A DNA stretch of 6,594 bases from Bacteroidales bacterium (GTDB lineage: Bacteria > Bacteroidota > Bacteroidia > Bacteroidales > Bacteroidaceae): positions 1 through 6,594 of the forward strand of contig SFKY01000097.1 in NCBI GenBank assembly GCA_004554665.1. Direction: 5' to 3'. Positions within the stretch are counted from its first letter, which is position 1; every line of letters starts with the position of its first letter. Made by a program: the position numbers and the translations under genes. Below are positions 1 through 6,141 of this stretch, piece after piece. The notes beneath the pieces are model-generated. The model was given only the letters and a program-made list of their open reading frames with translations, made no database searches and was not told the origin of the DNA.

Positions 1-120
1 TGGGTCATTCTTCACGAATGTTGATGTCAACATGAAGAATGTCAGCAAGAGCACCATCACGTCCGACATAGGAGTCATGTCGATCCAGACGTCGTTCTTC
101 TTAATTTTTACTTTACCCAT
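1..120 (-). CDS. exbD: Biopolymer transporter ExbD/TolR family, N-terminal 40 residues (cut by window edge)
   Basis: This is the start of an ExbD/TolR-family protein; the rest lies beyond the left edge. ExbD is the inner-membrane subunit that, with an ExbB pentamer, uses the proton-motive force to energise TonB-dependent outer-membrane receptors. The visible part is a short basic cytoplasmic N-terminus (MGKVKIKKND), then the family signature DMTPMSDVMVLLLTFFML at residues 14-31, which is the single membrane helix. Asp20 sits where the proton-carrying aspartate of ExbD (Asp25 in E. coli) lies. The ATG at 118-120 is the only sensible start, since the family signature begins about 14 residues later. 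It follows the exbB stop by 30 bases on the same strand, so the two are almost certainly co-transcribed. TolR is the alternative name within the family and cannot be excluded from this fragment. Confidence 0.87.
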   Translation of the reverse strand, partial: MGKVKIKKNDVWIDMTPMSDVMVLLLTFFMLTSTFVKNDP

Positions 121-150
121 AGCGATAAGTTTTTAAAGGGTTAGCAAAAA

Positions 151-978
151 TTAAGCCTCTTCTCCGTGGTTGGCTTCGTATGTCTGTGCAATAGTGTAAC
201 CAACTTCGTCGAGAGCGTAGGTCAGCTTGTCGATCTTGTTTGTAAAGAAGTTATAGATGACTACAGCAAACCAAGATGTCAAAATACCTGATGCTGTGTT
301 AACCAAGGCCTCGGAAATACCAGTAGAAAGTGCCTGAGAGTCAGCACCACCACCAGCAGCCAAAGCGGCGAATGAACGGATCATACCCACAACGGTTCCG
401 AACAAGGCGGTCAAAGTACCGAGGGTAACGATGGTAGCCACGATAGGAAGGTTCATCTGGAGAGTAGGCATCTCAAGCTGAGTAGCCTCCTCGTGAGCCT
501 GCTGGATCTTAGCCACCTTCTGGCTCTTCTTGATACCGGTAGTCTTCTCCATTTCCTCATAGGTTGAGAGAGAAGCAGATACCACGTTAGCTACAGAACC
601 CTGCATCTTGTCGCAGAGCTTGTGAGCCTCGGCGAAATCACCCTTTCTAACGGCAGCCTTCACCTGAGCAGTGAACTTAGCCAAAGGCATCTTACCGAAA
701 GCAGAGCGCAGAGCGAGGTAACGCTCAACACCGAGAGAGATAACAGTAAACAACAGGGTAAAGATCACAGGAACGACGATACCACCTTTGTAGATAGTAC
801 CCAAAAGGTTAGCAGGCTCACCGCTGTTGTCGCCGCCGTGGAAGTTAGCGCCATTTCCGAGGAAGAGCTCATAGAAAGCTACTGCCAAACCGAAACATAC
901 AACGATGATCCAAATTGCATCTCTTACTCCCTGAAAGCCCTTCTTCTTGGGGCTTGCTGTTTTTTGTGTAGTTGCCAT
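151..978 (-). CDS. exbB: MotA/TolQ/ExbB-family proton channel protein
   Basis: A 275-residue ExbB/TolQ-type protein, the pentameric inner-membrane proton channel that works with ExbD and TonB (or TolR and TolA). Four hydrophobic segments are visible, at about residues 20-40, 62-83, 177-203 and 223-245. The last three match the standard ExbB helices, with the usual large cytoplasmic loop between the first and second of them (about 84-176). The family signature lies at 171-203, running from MPTLQMNLP to GTLTALFGTVVGMIRSF, followed by the pore-lining helix with EALVNTASGI at 223-232. The helix at 20-40, behind a Lys-rich start, is additional to E. coli ExbB and is common in Bacteroidota homologues (family knowledge). 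The next gene is exbD, 30 bases downstream, which fixes the functional class. The start ATG at 976-978 is preceded by an A/T-rich leader of about 100 bases from a probable promoter at 1084-1091. ExbB and TolQ cannot be separated by sequence alone. Confidence 0.93.
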   Translation of the reverse strand: MATTQKTASPKKKGFQGVRDAIWIIVVCFGLAVAFYELFLGNGANFHGGDNSGEPANLLGTIYKGGIVVPVIFTLLFTVISLGVERYLALRSAFGKMPLAKFTAQVKAAVRKGDFAEAHKLCDKMQGSVANVVSASLSTYEEMEKTTGIKKSQKVAKIQQAHEEATQLEMPTLQMNLPIVATIVTLGTLTALFGTVVGMIRSFAALAAGGGADSQALSTGISEALVNTASGILTSWFAVVIYNFFTNKIDKLTYALDEVGYTIAQTYEANHGEEA

Positions 979-1083
979 AAATTTTACAATTAAATTAGTT
1001 ATTAATAAAAAAAATGTTTAAATCCGTCTAAAAGTTAAATTATTACTGATTGTAGCTTTGTGTATTCAATGCTATTCTGTATG

Positions 1084-1091
1084 CAAATATA
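1084..1091 (-). promoter_or_regulatory. Probable promoter of exbB-exbD (-7 element TATATTTG)
   Basis: On the minus strand this reads TATATTTG, an exact match to the Bacteroidota -7 consensus TAnnTTTG. The -33 region is only a T-rich run (TTTTTTC) with short spacing, so it is weak. Transcription from here would give a leader of about 100 bases before the exbB ATG. The site lies between aspC and exbB and implies exbB-exbD has its own transcript. Confidence 0.5.
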
Positions 1092-1107
1092 ACAATTTAT
1101 GGGTTAG

Positions 1108-1130
1108 AAAAAACCTAATTAAGGAGTTTT
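1108..1130 (-). terminator. Weak intrinsic terminator after aspC
   Basis: Minus-strand reading gives AAAA-CT-CCT-TAATT-AGG-TTTTTT: a three-pair GC core with flanking A-T pairs and a two-base bulge, followed by six T. It lies 36-59 bases after the aspC stop and just ahead of the exbB promoter, the right place for a terminator. The stem is short, so this is tentative. Confidence 0.3.
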
Positions 1131-1166
1131 AACACCAATAATTTTCACTTCTGTCAACAAAAGGCA

Positions 1167-2360
1167 TTATCGGAGTTTTCCCAAAGCACATTTGATACGT
1201 CTCATCGCCTCGCGGATGTTGTCATCGCTCGTGGCATAACTCATGCGGAAACACTCCGGATCGCCGAAGGCATCGCCTCCCACAGTGGCCACATGAGCCT
1301 CTTCGAGCAGATACATGGCCAAGTCTGACGACGTGGCAATGGTACGCACGCCATCGGTCTTGCCATAGAAACTGCTGCACTTGGGAAACAGGTAGAAGGC
1401 TCCCTGCGGCTCGTTCACCTCAAGACCCGGGATGTCGCGTGCCAACTCGACTATCAGATTCCTACGACGCTCAAAGGCCAGACGCATCTCCTCCACACAA
1501 CTTTGGTCGATGGTATAGGCTGCCTCTGCCGCTTTCTGGCTCACCGAAGACGGGCCGCTGGTGTACTGGCCCTGCAGTTTGTTGCATCCCTTGACTATCC
1601 ACTCGGGTGCGGCGATATAGCCGATACGCCACCCGGTCATGGCATAAGCCTTGGACACGCCATTGACAATGATGGTACGCTCGCGCATGCCCTCAAACTG
1701 TGCGATACTCTGGTGAGCGCCTGTATAATTGATGTGTTCGTAGATTTCATCGGCCAATACATACACATCTTCGTGGCGCAGAATCACCTCTGCGAGGGCA
1801 CGCAGCTCCTCCTTGGAATAGACGCTACCCGTAGGATTGCTCGGTGAGCAGAGGATAAGCATGCGTGTCTTCGGGGTGATGGCCTGCTCCAACTGCTCGG
1901 CCGTCATCTTGAAGTCCTGCTCAAATCCCGCCTCTACAATGACAGGTGTGCCGCCGGCCAACTTGACCATCTGCGGATAGCTCACCCAATAGGGAGCGGG
2001 GATGATGACCTCGTCGCCGCCATTCACCAGTGCCATCACCGTGTTGCATACGCTCTGCTTGGCACCATTGGAGACCAGAATCTCATGGATGCCGTACGTC
2101 AGCCCGTTCTCATTTTTCAGTTTCCGGGAGATGGCCTCACGCAACCCGGCATAACCGGGCACGGGCGAATATCTGGAATAGTTGTCGTCGATGGCTTTCT
2201 TGGCAGCCTCCTTAATAGGCTCGGGCGTGTTGAAATCGGGCTCGCCCACACTCAAGTTAATGACATCCACGCCTTGCGCTTTCATCTCGCCGCTCTTCTG
2301 CGACATCGCCAGCGTGGCAGATGGTGCCAGACGATTGATTCTATCTGAAAGTTGACCCAT
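1167..2360 (-). CDS. aspC: Pyridoxal-phosphate aspartate aminotransferase, class I (subgroup Ib/gamma type)
   Basis: A 397-residue fold-type I aminotransferase, of normal length for the family, predicted to interconvert aspartate plus 2-oxoglutarate with oxaloacetate plus glutamate in the cytoplasm. Recognisable elements in order are the N-terminal SVGEPDFNTP (37-46), SNGAKQ (97-102, phosphate-binding turn), PYWVSYP (123-129, with the aromatic residue stacking on the cofactor), SNPTG (174-178, Asn contacting the cofactor), DEIYEH (204-209, Asp pairing with the pyridine nitrogen), and GVSKAYAMTGWRIGY (234-248, with catalytic Lys237). FRMSYA (371-376) carries Arg372, which binds the substrate alpha-carboxylate. 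The start ATG at 2358-2360 lies about 36 bases after a good Bacteroidota promoter. The gene lies 119 bases downstream of ribBA but appears separately transcribed. Bacterial enzymes of this subgroup can also act on prephenate or other amino acids, so the exact substrate is inferred rather than shown. No key residue is missing. Confidence 0.95.
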   Translation of the reverse strand: MGQLSDRINRLAPSATLAMSQKSGEMKAQGVDVINLSVGEPDFNTPEPIKEAAKKAIDDNYSRYSPVPGYAGLREAISRKLKNENGLTYGIHEILVSNGAKQSVCNTVMALVNGGDEVIIPAPYWVSYPQMVKLAGGTPVIVEAGFEQDFKMTAEQLEQAITPKTRMLILCSPSNPTGSVYSKEELRALAEVILRHEDVYVLADEIYEHINYTGAHQSIAQFEGMRERTIIVNGVSKAYAMTGWRIGYIAAPEWIVKGCNKLQGQYTSGPSSVSQKAAEAAYTIDQSCVEEMRLAFERRRNLIVELARDIPGLEVNEPQGAFYLFPKCSSFYGKTDGVRTIATSSDLAMYLLEEAHVATVGGDAFGDPECFRMSYATSDDNIREAMRRIKCALGKLR

Positions 2361-2395
2361 ATCTATAATCTTTTAACAGTTCCTTTTATATACTG

Positions 2396-2426
2396 CAAAA
2401 ATAAACATTTTATTCTTTAAACGAAA
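2396..2426 (-). promoter_or_regulatory. Promoter of aspC (TTTC, 19 bases, TATTTTTG)
   Basis: On the minus strand, TTTC (2423-2426) is followed after exactly 19 bases by TATTTTTG (2396-2403), which fits TAnnTTTG at -7 with a near-consensus -33 box. It lies between the ribBA stop and the aspC ATG and would start RNA around 2389, giving a leader of roughly 30 bases. No strong terminator for ribBA is visible between the two genes, so some read-through into aspC is possible. Confidence 0.65.
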
Positions 2427-2479
2427 GAAAAAGCGCCTTAAAATAAGCAGAAGGTCGATTTTTTAACGCATCTGACACA

Positions 2480-3691
2480 TCACCCCAGATGGAGCATGTG
2501 TCCCATGCGGTCGCGCTTGGTCTTAAGATAGCGCTCATTATAGGGATTGGGAGTAATCTCAATGGGCACATTCTCCACGATTTCCAACCCATAGGCCTCC
2601 AGTCCCACGCGCTTCACCGGATTGTTGGTCAGCAGCCTCATCTTGTGCACATGAAGATGGCGGAGCATCTGGGCACCGCAGCCATAATCGCGCTCGTCGG
2701 GCTTGAATCCCAGATGCACGTTGGCATCCACCGTGTCATACCCCTCTTCCTGCAGTTTGTAGGCGGCAATCTTGTTCATCAGACCGATACCCCGTCCCTC
2801 TTGCTGCATGTAGACGATAACGCCCTTGCCCTCGCGGTCTATCATCTGCATGGCCTTGTGCAACTGCTCCCCACAGTCGCAACGCTTGCTGCCCAGGATG
2901 TCGCCGGTAGCACACGACGAGTGCACCCTCACCAGCACGGGTTCGTCTTCGGCCCATTCGCCCTTGACCAGCGCCATGTGCTCCAGTCCGTTGCTCTGCT
3001 GGCGGAAGGGTATCAGGCGGAAGTGTCCGTAGTCGGTGGGCATGTCCACCTCGTCTCCCACCTCGATGATTGACTCCCTACGCAGACGATAGGCTATCAG
3101 GTCCTTGATGGTGATGATTTTCAATCCCCACTCGGCAGCCAGCACCTGCAGCTCAGGCATGCGCGCCATCGTGCCGTCCTCGTTCATGATCTCCATCAGC
3201 GCACCGGCAGGATAGAGACCGGCCAACTTGCACAGGTCCACGGCAGCCTCGGTATGGCCGCTACGGCGCAGCACACCGTTATCCTGGGCATAGAGTGGAT
3301 TGATATGTCCTGGACGGCCAAAGGTCTGGGGTGTCGATGCAGGATCGGCCAATGCCCGGATGGTCTCGGCACGGTCGTGCGCGGAGACACCCGTGGTACA
3401 TCCCTCCAGCTTGTCGATGGTCACGGTAAAGGGGGTTCCCAACATCGAGGTGTTGTCGGCCACCTGATGGGGCAACTCAAGCTCCAAGCACCTGCTGATG
3501 GTGATAGGGGCACAGAGTACACCCCTCGCATGCTTGAGCATGAAGTTCACTTTCTCGGCCGTTATCTTCTCGGCCGCGATGATGAGGTCGCCCTCGTTCT
3601 CGCGGTCTTCGTCATCGACCACAATGACAAACTTTCCTTCCTTAAAGTCGCTGATTGCTTCTTCGATACTGCTCAGTTTGAAATCTCCCAT
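2480..3691 (-). CDS. ribBA: Bifunctional 3,4-dihydroxy-2-butanone-4-phosphate synthase / GTP cyclohydrolase II
   Basis: A 403-residue fused enzyme catalysing both entry reactions of riboflavin biosynthesis in the cytoplasm. The N-terminal RibB domain (about 1-203) turns ribulose 5-phosphate into 3,4-dihydroxy-2-butanone 4-phosphate. It shows the acidic metal-binding motif DDEDRENEGD (26-35), CTTGVSAHDRA (98-108), RPGHINPL (126-133) and SGHTEAAVDL (144-153). The C-terminal RibA domain (about 205-403) opens GTP to the pyrimidine precursor. Its zinc ligands are Cys260, Cys271 and Cys273 in HSSCATGDILGSKRCDCG, with QEGRGIGL at 297-304, GYDTVDAN at 317-324, the DERDYG segment at 332-337 and LLTNNPVK at 353-360. 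All expected catalytic and metal-binding residues appear present in both halves, so both activities should be intact. The gene starts 44 bases after the preceding permease gene on the same strand, without an obvious promoter or FMN riboswitch in that gap. It is therefore probably the second gene of that transcript. Confidence 0.97.
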   Translation of the reverse strand: MGDFKLSSIEEAISDFKEGKFVIVVDDEDRENEGDLIIAAEKITAEKVNFMLKHARGVLCAPITISRCLELELPHQVADNTSMLGTPFTVTIDKLEGCTTGVSAHDRAETIRALADPASTPQTFGRPGHINPLYAQDNGVLRRSGHTEAAVDLCKLAGLYPAGALMEIMNEDGTMARMPELQVLAAEWGLKIITIKDLIAYRLRRESIIEVGDEVDMPTDYGHFRLIPFRQQSNGLEHMALVKGEWAEDEPVLVRVHSSCATGDILGSKRCDCGEQLHKAMQMIDREGKGVIVYMQQEGRGIGLMNKIAAYKLQEEGYDTVDANVHLGFKPDERDYGCGAQMLRHLHVHKMRLLTNNPVKRVGLEAYGLEIVENVPIEITPNPYNERYLKTKRDRMGHMLHLG

Positions 3692-3735
3692 ATATATAAA
3701 TATGTATAGTTGCTTAGATTAGACATGTGCGAGGT

Positions 3736-5634
3736 CTACACGATGGCCTCTATCCGCGAAATCACATTCGAGTTAGTCTGTCTGATAGTGCGCAGGTCGC
3801 GCAGCAGCCGCAAGCGGAATATCCACATGCGCAGATAGATAAATGCACCCACCGGGACAAACAGGCCGGCTATCACATTGAGCCACCGGTGCTCAAAGGG
3901 GCGCGTGTGCGCCTTGACCGCCAGATACGGATAACTGTTGAGAGCATTGAGTATCACCTTGTCGCGCGTGTTAGACAGGTCTTCGATGATGGCCTCCAAC
4001 CGCTCGCTGATGCGCTCTATCTCGTGGTCGGGCTTGTATCGGAAGAACACCCGTATCACATTGGGGGCCGACTTCAGGTTGTGCTCTCTCGAATACTCGA
4101 GTATCTCGGCGTTGATGGCGCGCAACTTCTCGGCATCGGCCGCATACTCGGGCGTGTCGATCACCACCTCCTTGCGGAAGACATGGCGCTTCACCCTCAG
4201 TCCCAAGGCCTTCATGGCCAAGTCGCGCCACAGTTCGAGGTTGAACACCATCGAGTCGTTGTTGGCCTTGTAGGTGAAGAAGATGGCGGTAGGTATCAGC
4301 ACGGCCGGCGAGAGTCCCTTGCCAAACCACATCGCCCACATGCCGCCGCGCGCCATACGGCTGCCCGTATTCTCCAATATATAATATATAATGTACACGA
4401 GCACCGACACGATGACGGGGATGCCCAGTCCTCCCTTGCGGATGATGGTACCAAGCGGTGCGCCGATAAAGAAGAAGACCAGACACGACAGCGCCACCAG
4501 AAACTTGTCTATCGCCTCAATCTCATGACGGCGTATCAGCACATCGGCATCGGCAGTAATGAGTTGCTTAAACTCCAGATCGCTCGTGGCTGTCTGCACG
4601 GTAGCGAGCGCATTGTTCACCACATCGCGCTTTTCCGGTGCCGTCAGCTTCGCATACACGCTGTCCACCTGGGTCTTGCCCTTGGCTATGAGCGCAGCGG
4701 CCTGCTTGGCACCGGCGGGGGTCACGCTGTCTTGCTGGTAATACGACATGCGGGCATAGCGCAGATAGTCTTGCGCCAGCGTGTCGTAATGCTGGTTGAG
4801 CGAGTCGATATCCCTCCGCAGCTCCGCCAGACTCTTTCCACGCGCATTGTTGGAAAGGTTGGAGGCGTCCATCAGGTTAAAGTCGCCGTCAAAATCGAGC
4901 ACGATGCGCTTGGCAGTAAACGTCTCCCTACGGTAAGGCACCGAAGCATTGTTGCCGAAACTCTGCTGCTGCATGTTCTCGAACCATTCGCCGCTCCACA
5001 ACGTGAGCAGCAGGTGCTTCTTCTCAGCAGTAGACTGCAGCATGCCCGAGTCGGCCAGGATGATGGCCTGGTCCTCGTAGCTGGCCGTCATGCGGTAGAT
5101 CATGATGCCATACAGCTTGCCGGTCTTCATGTCTTTTTTCTGCACATACAGGTTGCAGTTGGGGATTCCGCTGTAGAAGATGCCTTCCGGTATCTCCAGT
5201 TCCGGGCTCTTCTGCTTCATCGACACGAGCAGCTGCGCCAACTTCTGGTTGGCCTTCGGACCGATATTGTTTTGGAAGACAAACGACACACCCATCACCA
5301 GCACCGAGCATACAATGAGCGACCTGAAGGTCTGCATGAGCGAGATGCCGGCCGCGCGGATAGCGGTGAGCTCGCTGCTCTCACCGAGGTTACCAAACGT
5401 GATGAGCGACGACAGGAGAAGCGCCAGCGGCAGGGCTTGGGGCACAAACATCAGCGCCATGTACCAGAAAAACTGGCCCAGCACGTCGAGCGTCAAGCCC
5501 TTACCTATCAGTTCGTCGACAAATCTCCACAGAAACTGCATCATCAGCACGAAGAGACTGATGAAGAATGTGCCCGCAAAGAGAAGGCTGAACTGCCTAA
5601 GTATGAAGATATCTAATTTCTTTACTCGAAACAT
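3736..5634 (-). CDS. LptF/LptG (YjgP/YjgQ) family permease, enlarged Bacteroidota form
   Basis: An LptF/LptG-family permease, part of the LptB2FG complex that extracts lipopolysaccharide from the inner membrane. Residue numbers below count from an upstream in-frame ATG at 5703. The preferred start is Met24 (MFRVKKLDIF, ATG at 5632-5634), with Met20 (5646) the alternative. The ATG at 5703 lies upstream of the likely promoter, and homologues I recall begin with a similar short basic leader. Membrane helices lie at about 38-59, 75-100 and 127-145, then a large periplasmic domain (146-399), then helices at 400-418, 428-446 and 460-478. GESSELTAIRAAGIS (107-121) is the hallmark coupling motif that contacts LptB. 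E. coli LptF and LptG have about 360 residues; this one has about 630. The surplus is a charged helical insert within the periplasmic domain (about 287-385) and a C-terminal extension (about 480-655) ending in a seventh hydrophobic segment (607-626). LptF versus LptG is not resolved. Confidence 0.9.
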   Translation of the reverse strand: MFRVKKLDIFILRQFSLLFAGTFFISLFVLMMQFLWRFVDELIGKGLTLDVLGQFFWYMALMFVPQALPLALLLSSLITFGNLGESSELTAIRAAGISLMQTFRSLIVCSVLVMGVSFVFQNNIGPKANQKLAQLLVSMKQKSPELEIPEGIFYSGIPNCNLYVQKKDMKTGKLYGIMIYRMTASYEDQAIILADSGMLQSTAEKKHLLLTLWSGEWFENMQQQSFGNNASVPYRRETFTAKRIVLDFDGDFNLMDASNLSNNARGKSLAELRRDIDSLNQHYDTLAQDYLRYARMSYYQQDSVTPAGAKQAAALIAKGKTQVDSVYAKLTAPEKRDVVNNALATVQTATSDLEFKQLITADADVLIRRHEIEAIDKFLVALSCLVFFFIGAPLGTIIRKGGLGIPVIVSVLVYIIYYILENTGSRMARGGMWAMWFGKGLSPAVLIPTAIFFTYKANNDSMVFNLELWRDLAMKALGLRVKRHVFRKEVVIDTPEYAADAEKLRAINAEILEYSREHNLKSAPNVIRVFFRYKPDHEIERISERLEAIIEDLSNTRDKVILNALNSYPYLAVKAHTRPFEHRWLNVIAGLFVPVGAFIYLRMWIFRLRLLRDLRTIRQTNSNVISRIEAIV

Positions 5635-5673
5635 GTTTCGTATCATTGCTACGCATGCGCGTATCTTTGGCTG

Positions 5674-5681
5674 CAAAATTA
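5674..5681 (-). promoter_or_regulatory. Probable promoter of the LptF/LptG permease-ribBA unit (-7 element TAATTTTG)
   Basis: Minus-strand TAATTTTG fits the -7 consensus TAnnTTTG. No clear TTTG box is present 19-21 bases upstream, so the call rests on the -7 element and position. RNA would begin near 5667, downstream of the ATG at 5703. That argues for translation starting at 5646 or 5634. Neither has a recognisable Shine-Dalgarno sequence. Confidence 0.48.
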
Positions 5682-5703
5682 GCACAAAAATATCACATTC
5701 CAC

Positions 5704-5960
5704 CTATTTTATCCATTTTTTTCATTTCATTTTCGTCACCGCTCCCTCCCACCGCAGGTCCGCCACAAACAGAAGCCCCGTTTGTCGAACCTATATGCCG
5801 CATTTAGGCACCGTAAAGGTGGCGTTTAGGTGGGCTAAATGCCGCATTTACGATTCCCATTGTCACCTATGCCCCTCCCCACAGCCTCCTAAAACACCCC
5901 TTGACAACCGCCTTTCACCTCTCAGGGAACCACAAAATGCAGATAATCGTGAAGAAAAGT
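5704..5960. other. Intergenic stretch without a gene, containing a repeat array
   Basis: No reading frame here resembles a protein gene on either strand. The minus-strand frames are under 20 codons. The longer plus-strand frame crossing it is only the open antisense frame of the permease gene running on. Contents are a stem-loop at 5765-5785 (ACAAAC, 9-base loop, GTTTGT), the 11-base repeat array at 5788-5853, and a C-rich plus strand at about 5856-5935 with C runs at 5856-5858, 5872-5875, 5877-5880 and 5897-5900. It separates the divergent permease and tRNA transcription units. Confidence 0.7.
5788..5853. repeat. Degenerate 11-base tandem array with two dyads 44 bases apart
   Basis: Six consecutive 11-base units can be laid out: AACCTATATGC, CGCATTTAGGC, ACCGTAAAGGT, GGCGTTTAGGT, GGGCTAAATGC and CGCATTTACGA. 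From the second unit on, T at unit position 5, A at position 8 and G at position 10 are invariant, and position 3 is C in all but one. Units 1-2 and 5-6 each form a dyad around the shared core ATGCCGCATTTA: CCTATATGC-C-GCATTTAGG (one mismatch) and TAAATGC-C-GCATTTA (perfect). Their centres, 5799 and 5843, are exactly four units apart. A small stem-loop (5765-5785) adjoins. Function is unknown; an interspersed intergenic repeat or a helically phased binding site are both possible. Confidence 0.5.
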
Positions 5961-5975
5961 GCCAAAAATTTTGGC
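5961..5975. repeat. Perfect palindrome over the tRNA promoter
   Basis: GCCAAAA-A-TTTTGGC is a perfect 7+1+7 inverted repeat. Its right arm contains the TTTG used as the -33 box of the tRNA promoter. It could be an operator, or simply an A/T-rich upstream element that happens to be symmetric. Confidence 0.5.
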
Positions 5976-6000
5976 CAACCAAAAAAAAGTATTACCTTTG
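5970..6000 (+). promoter_or_regulatory. Promoter of the tRNA gene (TTTG, 19 bases, TACCTTTG)
   Basis: TTTG at 5970-5973 is followed after 19 bases by TACCTTTG at 5993-6000, matching both boxes of the Bacteroidota primary-sigma consensus with standard spacing. The spacer includes eight consecutive A (5981-5988). RNA should start near 6006, giving a short leader of about 15 bases before the mature tRNA 5' end at 6022. This is the best promoter in the window. Confidence 0.85.
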
Positions 6001-6021
6001 CATCCGCAAACAAACAATGAT

Positions 6022-6095
6022 GGCGGGATAGCTCAGCTGGTTAGAGCGTCGGATTCATAATCCGGAGGTCGTGGGTTCGGGTCCCACCCCCGCTA
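6022..6095 (+). tRNA. tRNA with CAT anticodon, probably elongator tRNA-Met
   Basis: A complete 74-base cloverleaf. The acceptor arms are 6022-6028 and 6088-6094, the D stem GCTC/GAGC is 6031-6034 and 6044-6047, and the anticodon stem is 6049-6053 with 6061-6065. The anticodon loop TTCATAA (6054-6060) holds CAT at 6056-6058. The variable loop AGGTC is 6066-6070, the T stem GTGGG/CCCAC is 6071-6075 and 6083-6087, and the discriminator A is 6095. CCA is not encoded, as is usual in this phylum. Because G1 faces T72, not the C1-A72 mismatch of initiators, and the anticodon stem lacks the three G-C pairs of initiators, it is not tRNA-fMet. It is most likely elongator Met; the lysidine-modified Ile tRNA that also has CAT in its gene remains possible. 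Oddities are an A-C mismatch at 7-66, a G-U pair at 1-72, and G in place of the nearly universal A58 (T loop TTCGGGT). Confidence 0.93.
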
Positions 6096-6106
6096 CATCA
6101 ACATCG

Positions 6107-6141
6107 AGAAGCAGTTACGGTAACCGTAGCTGCTTCTTTTG
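6107..6141 (+). terminator. Intrinsic terminator of the tRNA gene
   Basis: A 13-pair stem, GAAGCAGTTACGG (6108-6120) against CCGTAGCTGCTTC (6124-6136) with one G-T wobble, closes on a three-base loop TAA and is followed by TTTTG. A6107 can add another pair with the first T of the tract. It starts 11 bases after the mature tRNA end, so the tRNA is a single-gene transcript. Confidence 0.88.

Noticed and set aside
2489..3073. A 194-codon plus-strand frame antisense to ribBA
   Set aside because: It has the same in-register antisense effect as over the permease gene. RibBA motifs occupy the minus strand throughout and the antisense product has no family features.
3727..5616. A 629-codon open frame on the plus strand, exactly antisense to the permease gene
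   Set aside because: It is in register with the permease codons, so a stop would require TTA, CTA or TCA codons in the real gene, and these are simply avoided by its codon usage. The translation is His-, Arg- and Gln-rich with no recognisable domain, while the minus-strand protein has clear LptF/LptG features.
5662..5669. A plus-strand TATCTTTG resembling a -7 promoter element
   Set aside because: There is no good -33 box, it overlaps the predicted start region of the opposing permease transcript, and it leads into a stretch with no gene. The motif is short enough to occur by chance.
5635..5703. The 23-codon N-terminal extension of the permease beginning with the ATG at 5703
   Set aside because: The probable -7 element (5674-5681) lies inside it, so the transcript would start downstream of that ATG. 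The LptF-like sequence begins only at MFRVKKLDIF.
5856..5900. G-quadruplex potential on the minus strand from four G runs
   Set aside because: The loops would be about 13, 1 and 16 bases, too long for a convincing quadruplex, and no transcript or promoter is placed to use it.
5180..6031. A 283-codon plus-strand frame running from the permease gene across the intergenic region into the tRNA
   Set aside because: It overlaps the 5' part of the permease gene, the repeat array, the tRNA promoter and the tRNA start; its composition is Ser-, Arg- and Thr-rich with no domain. The intergenic part is explained by non-coding features.
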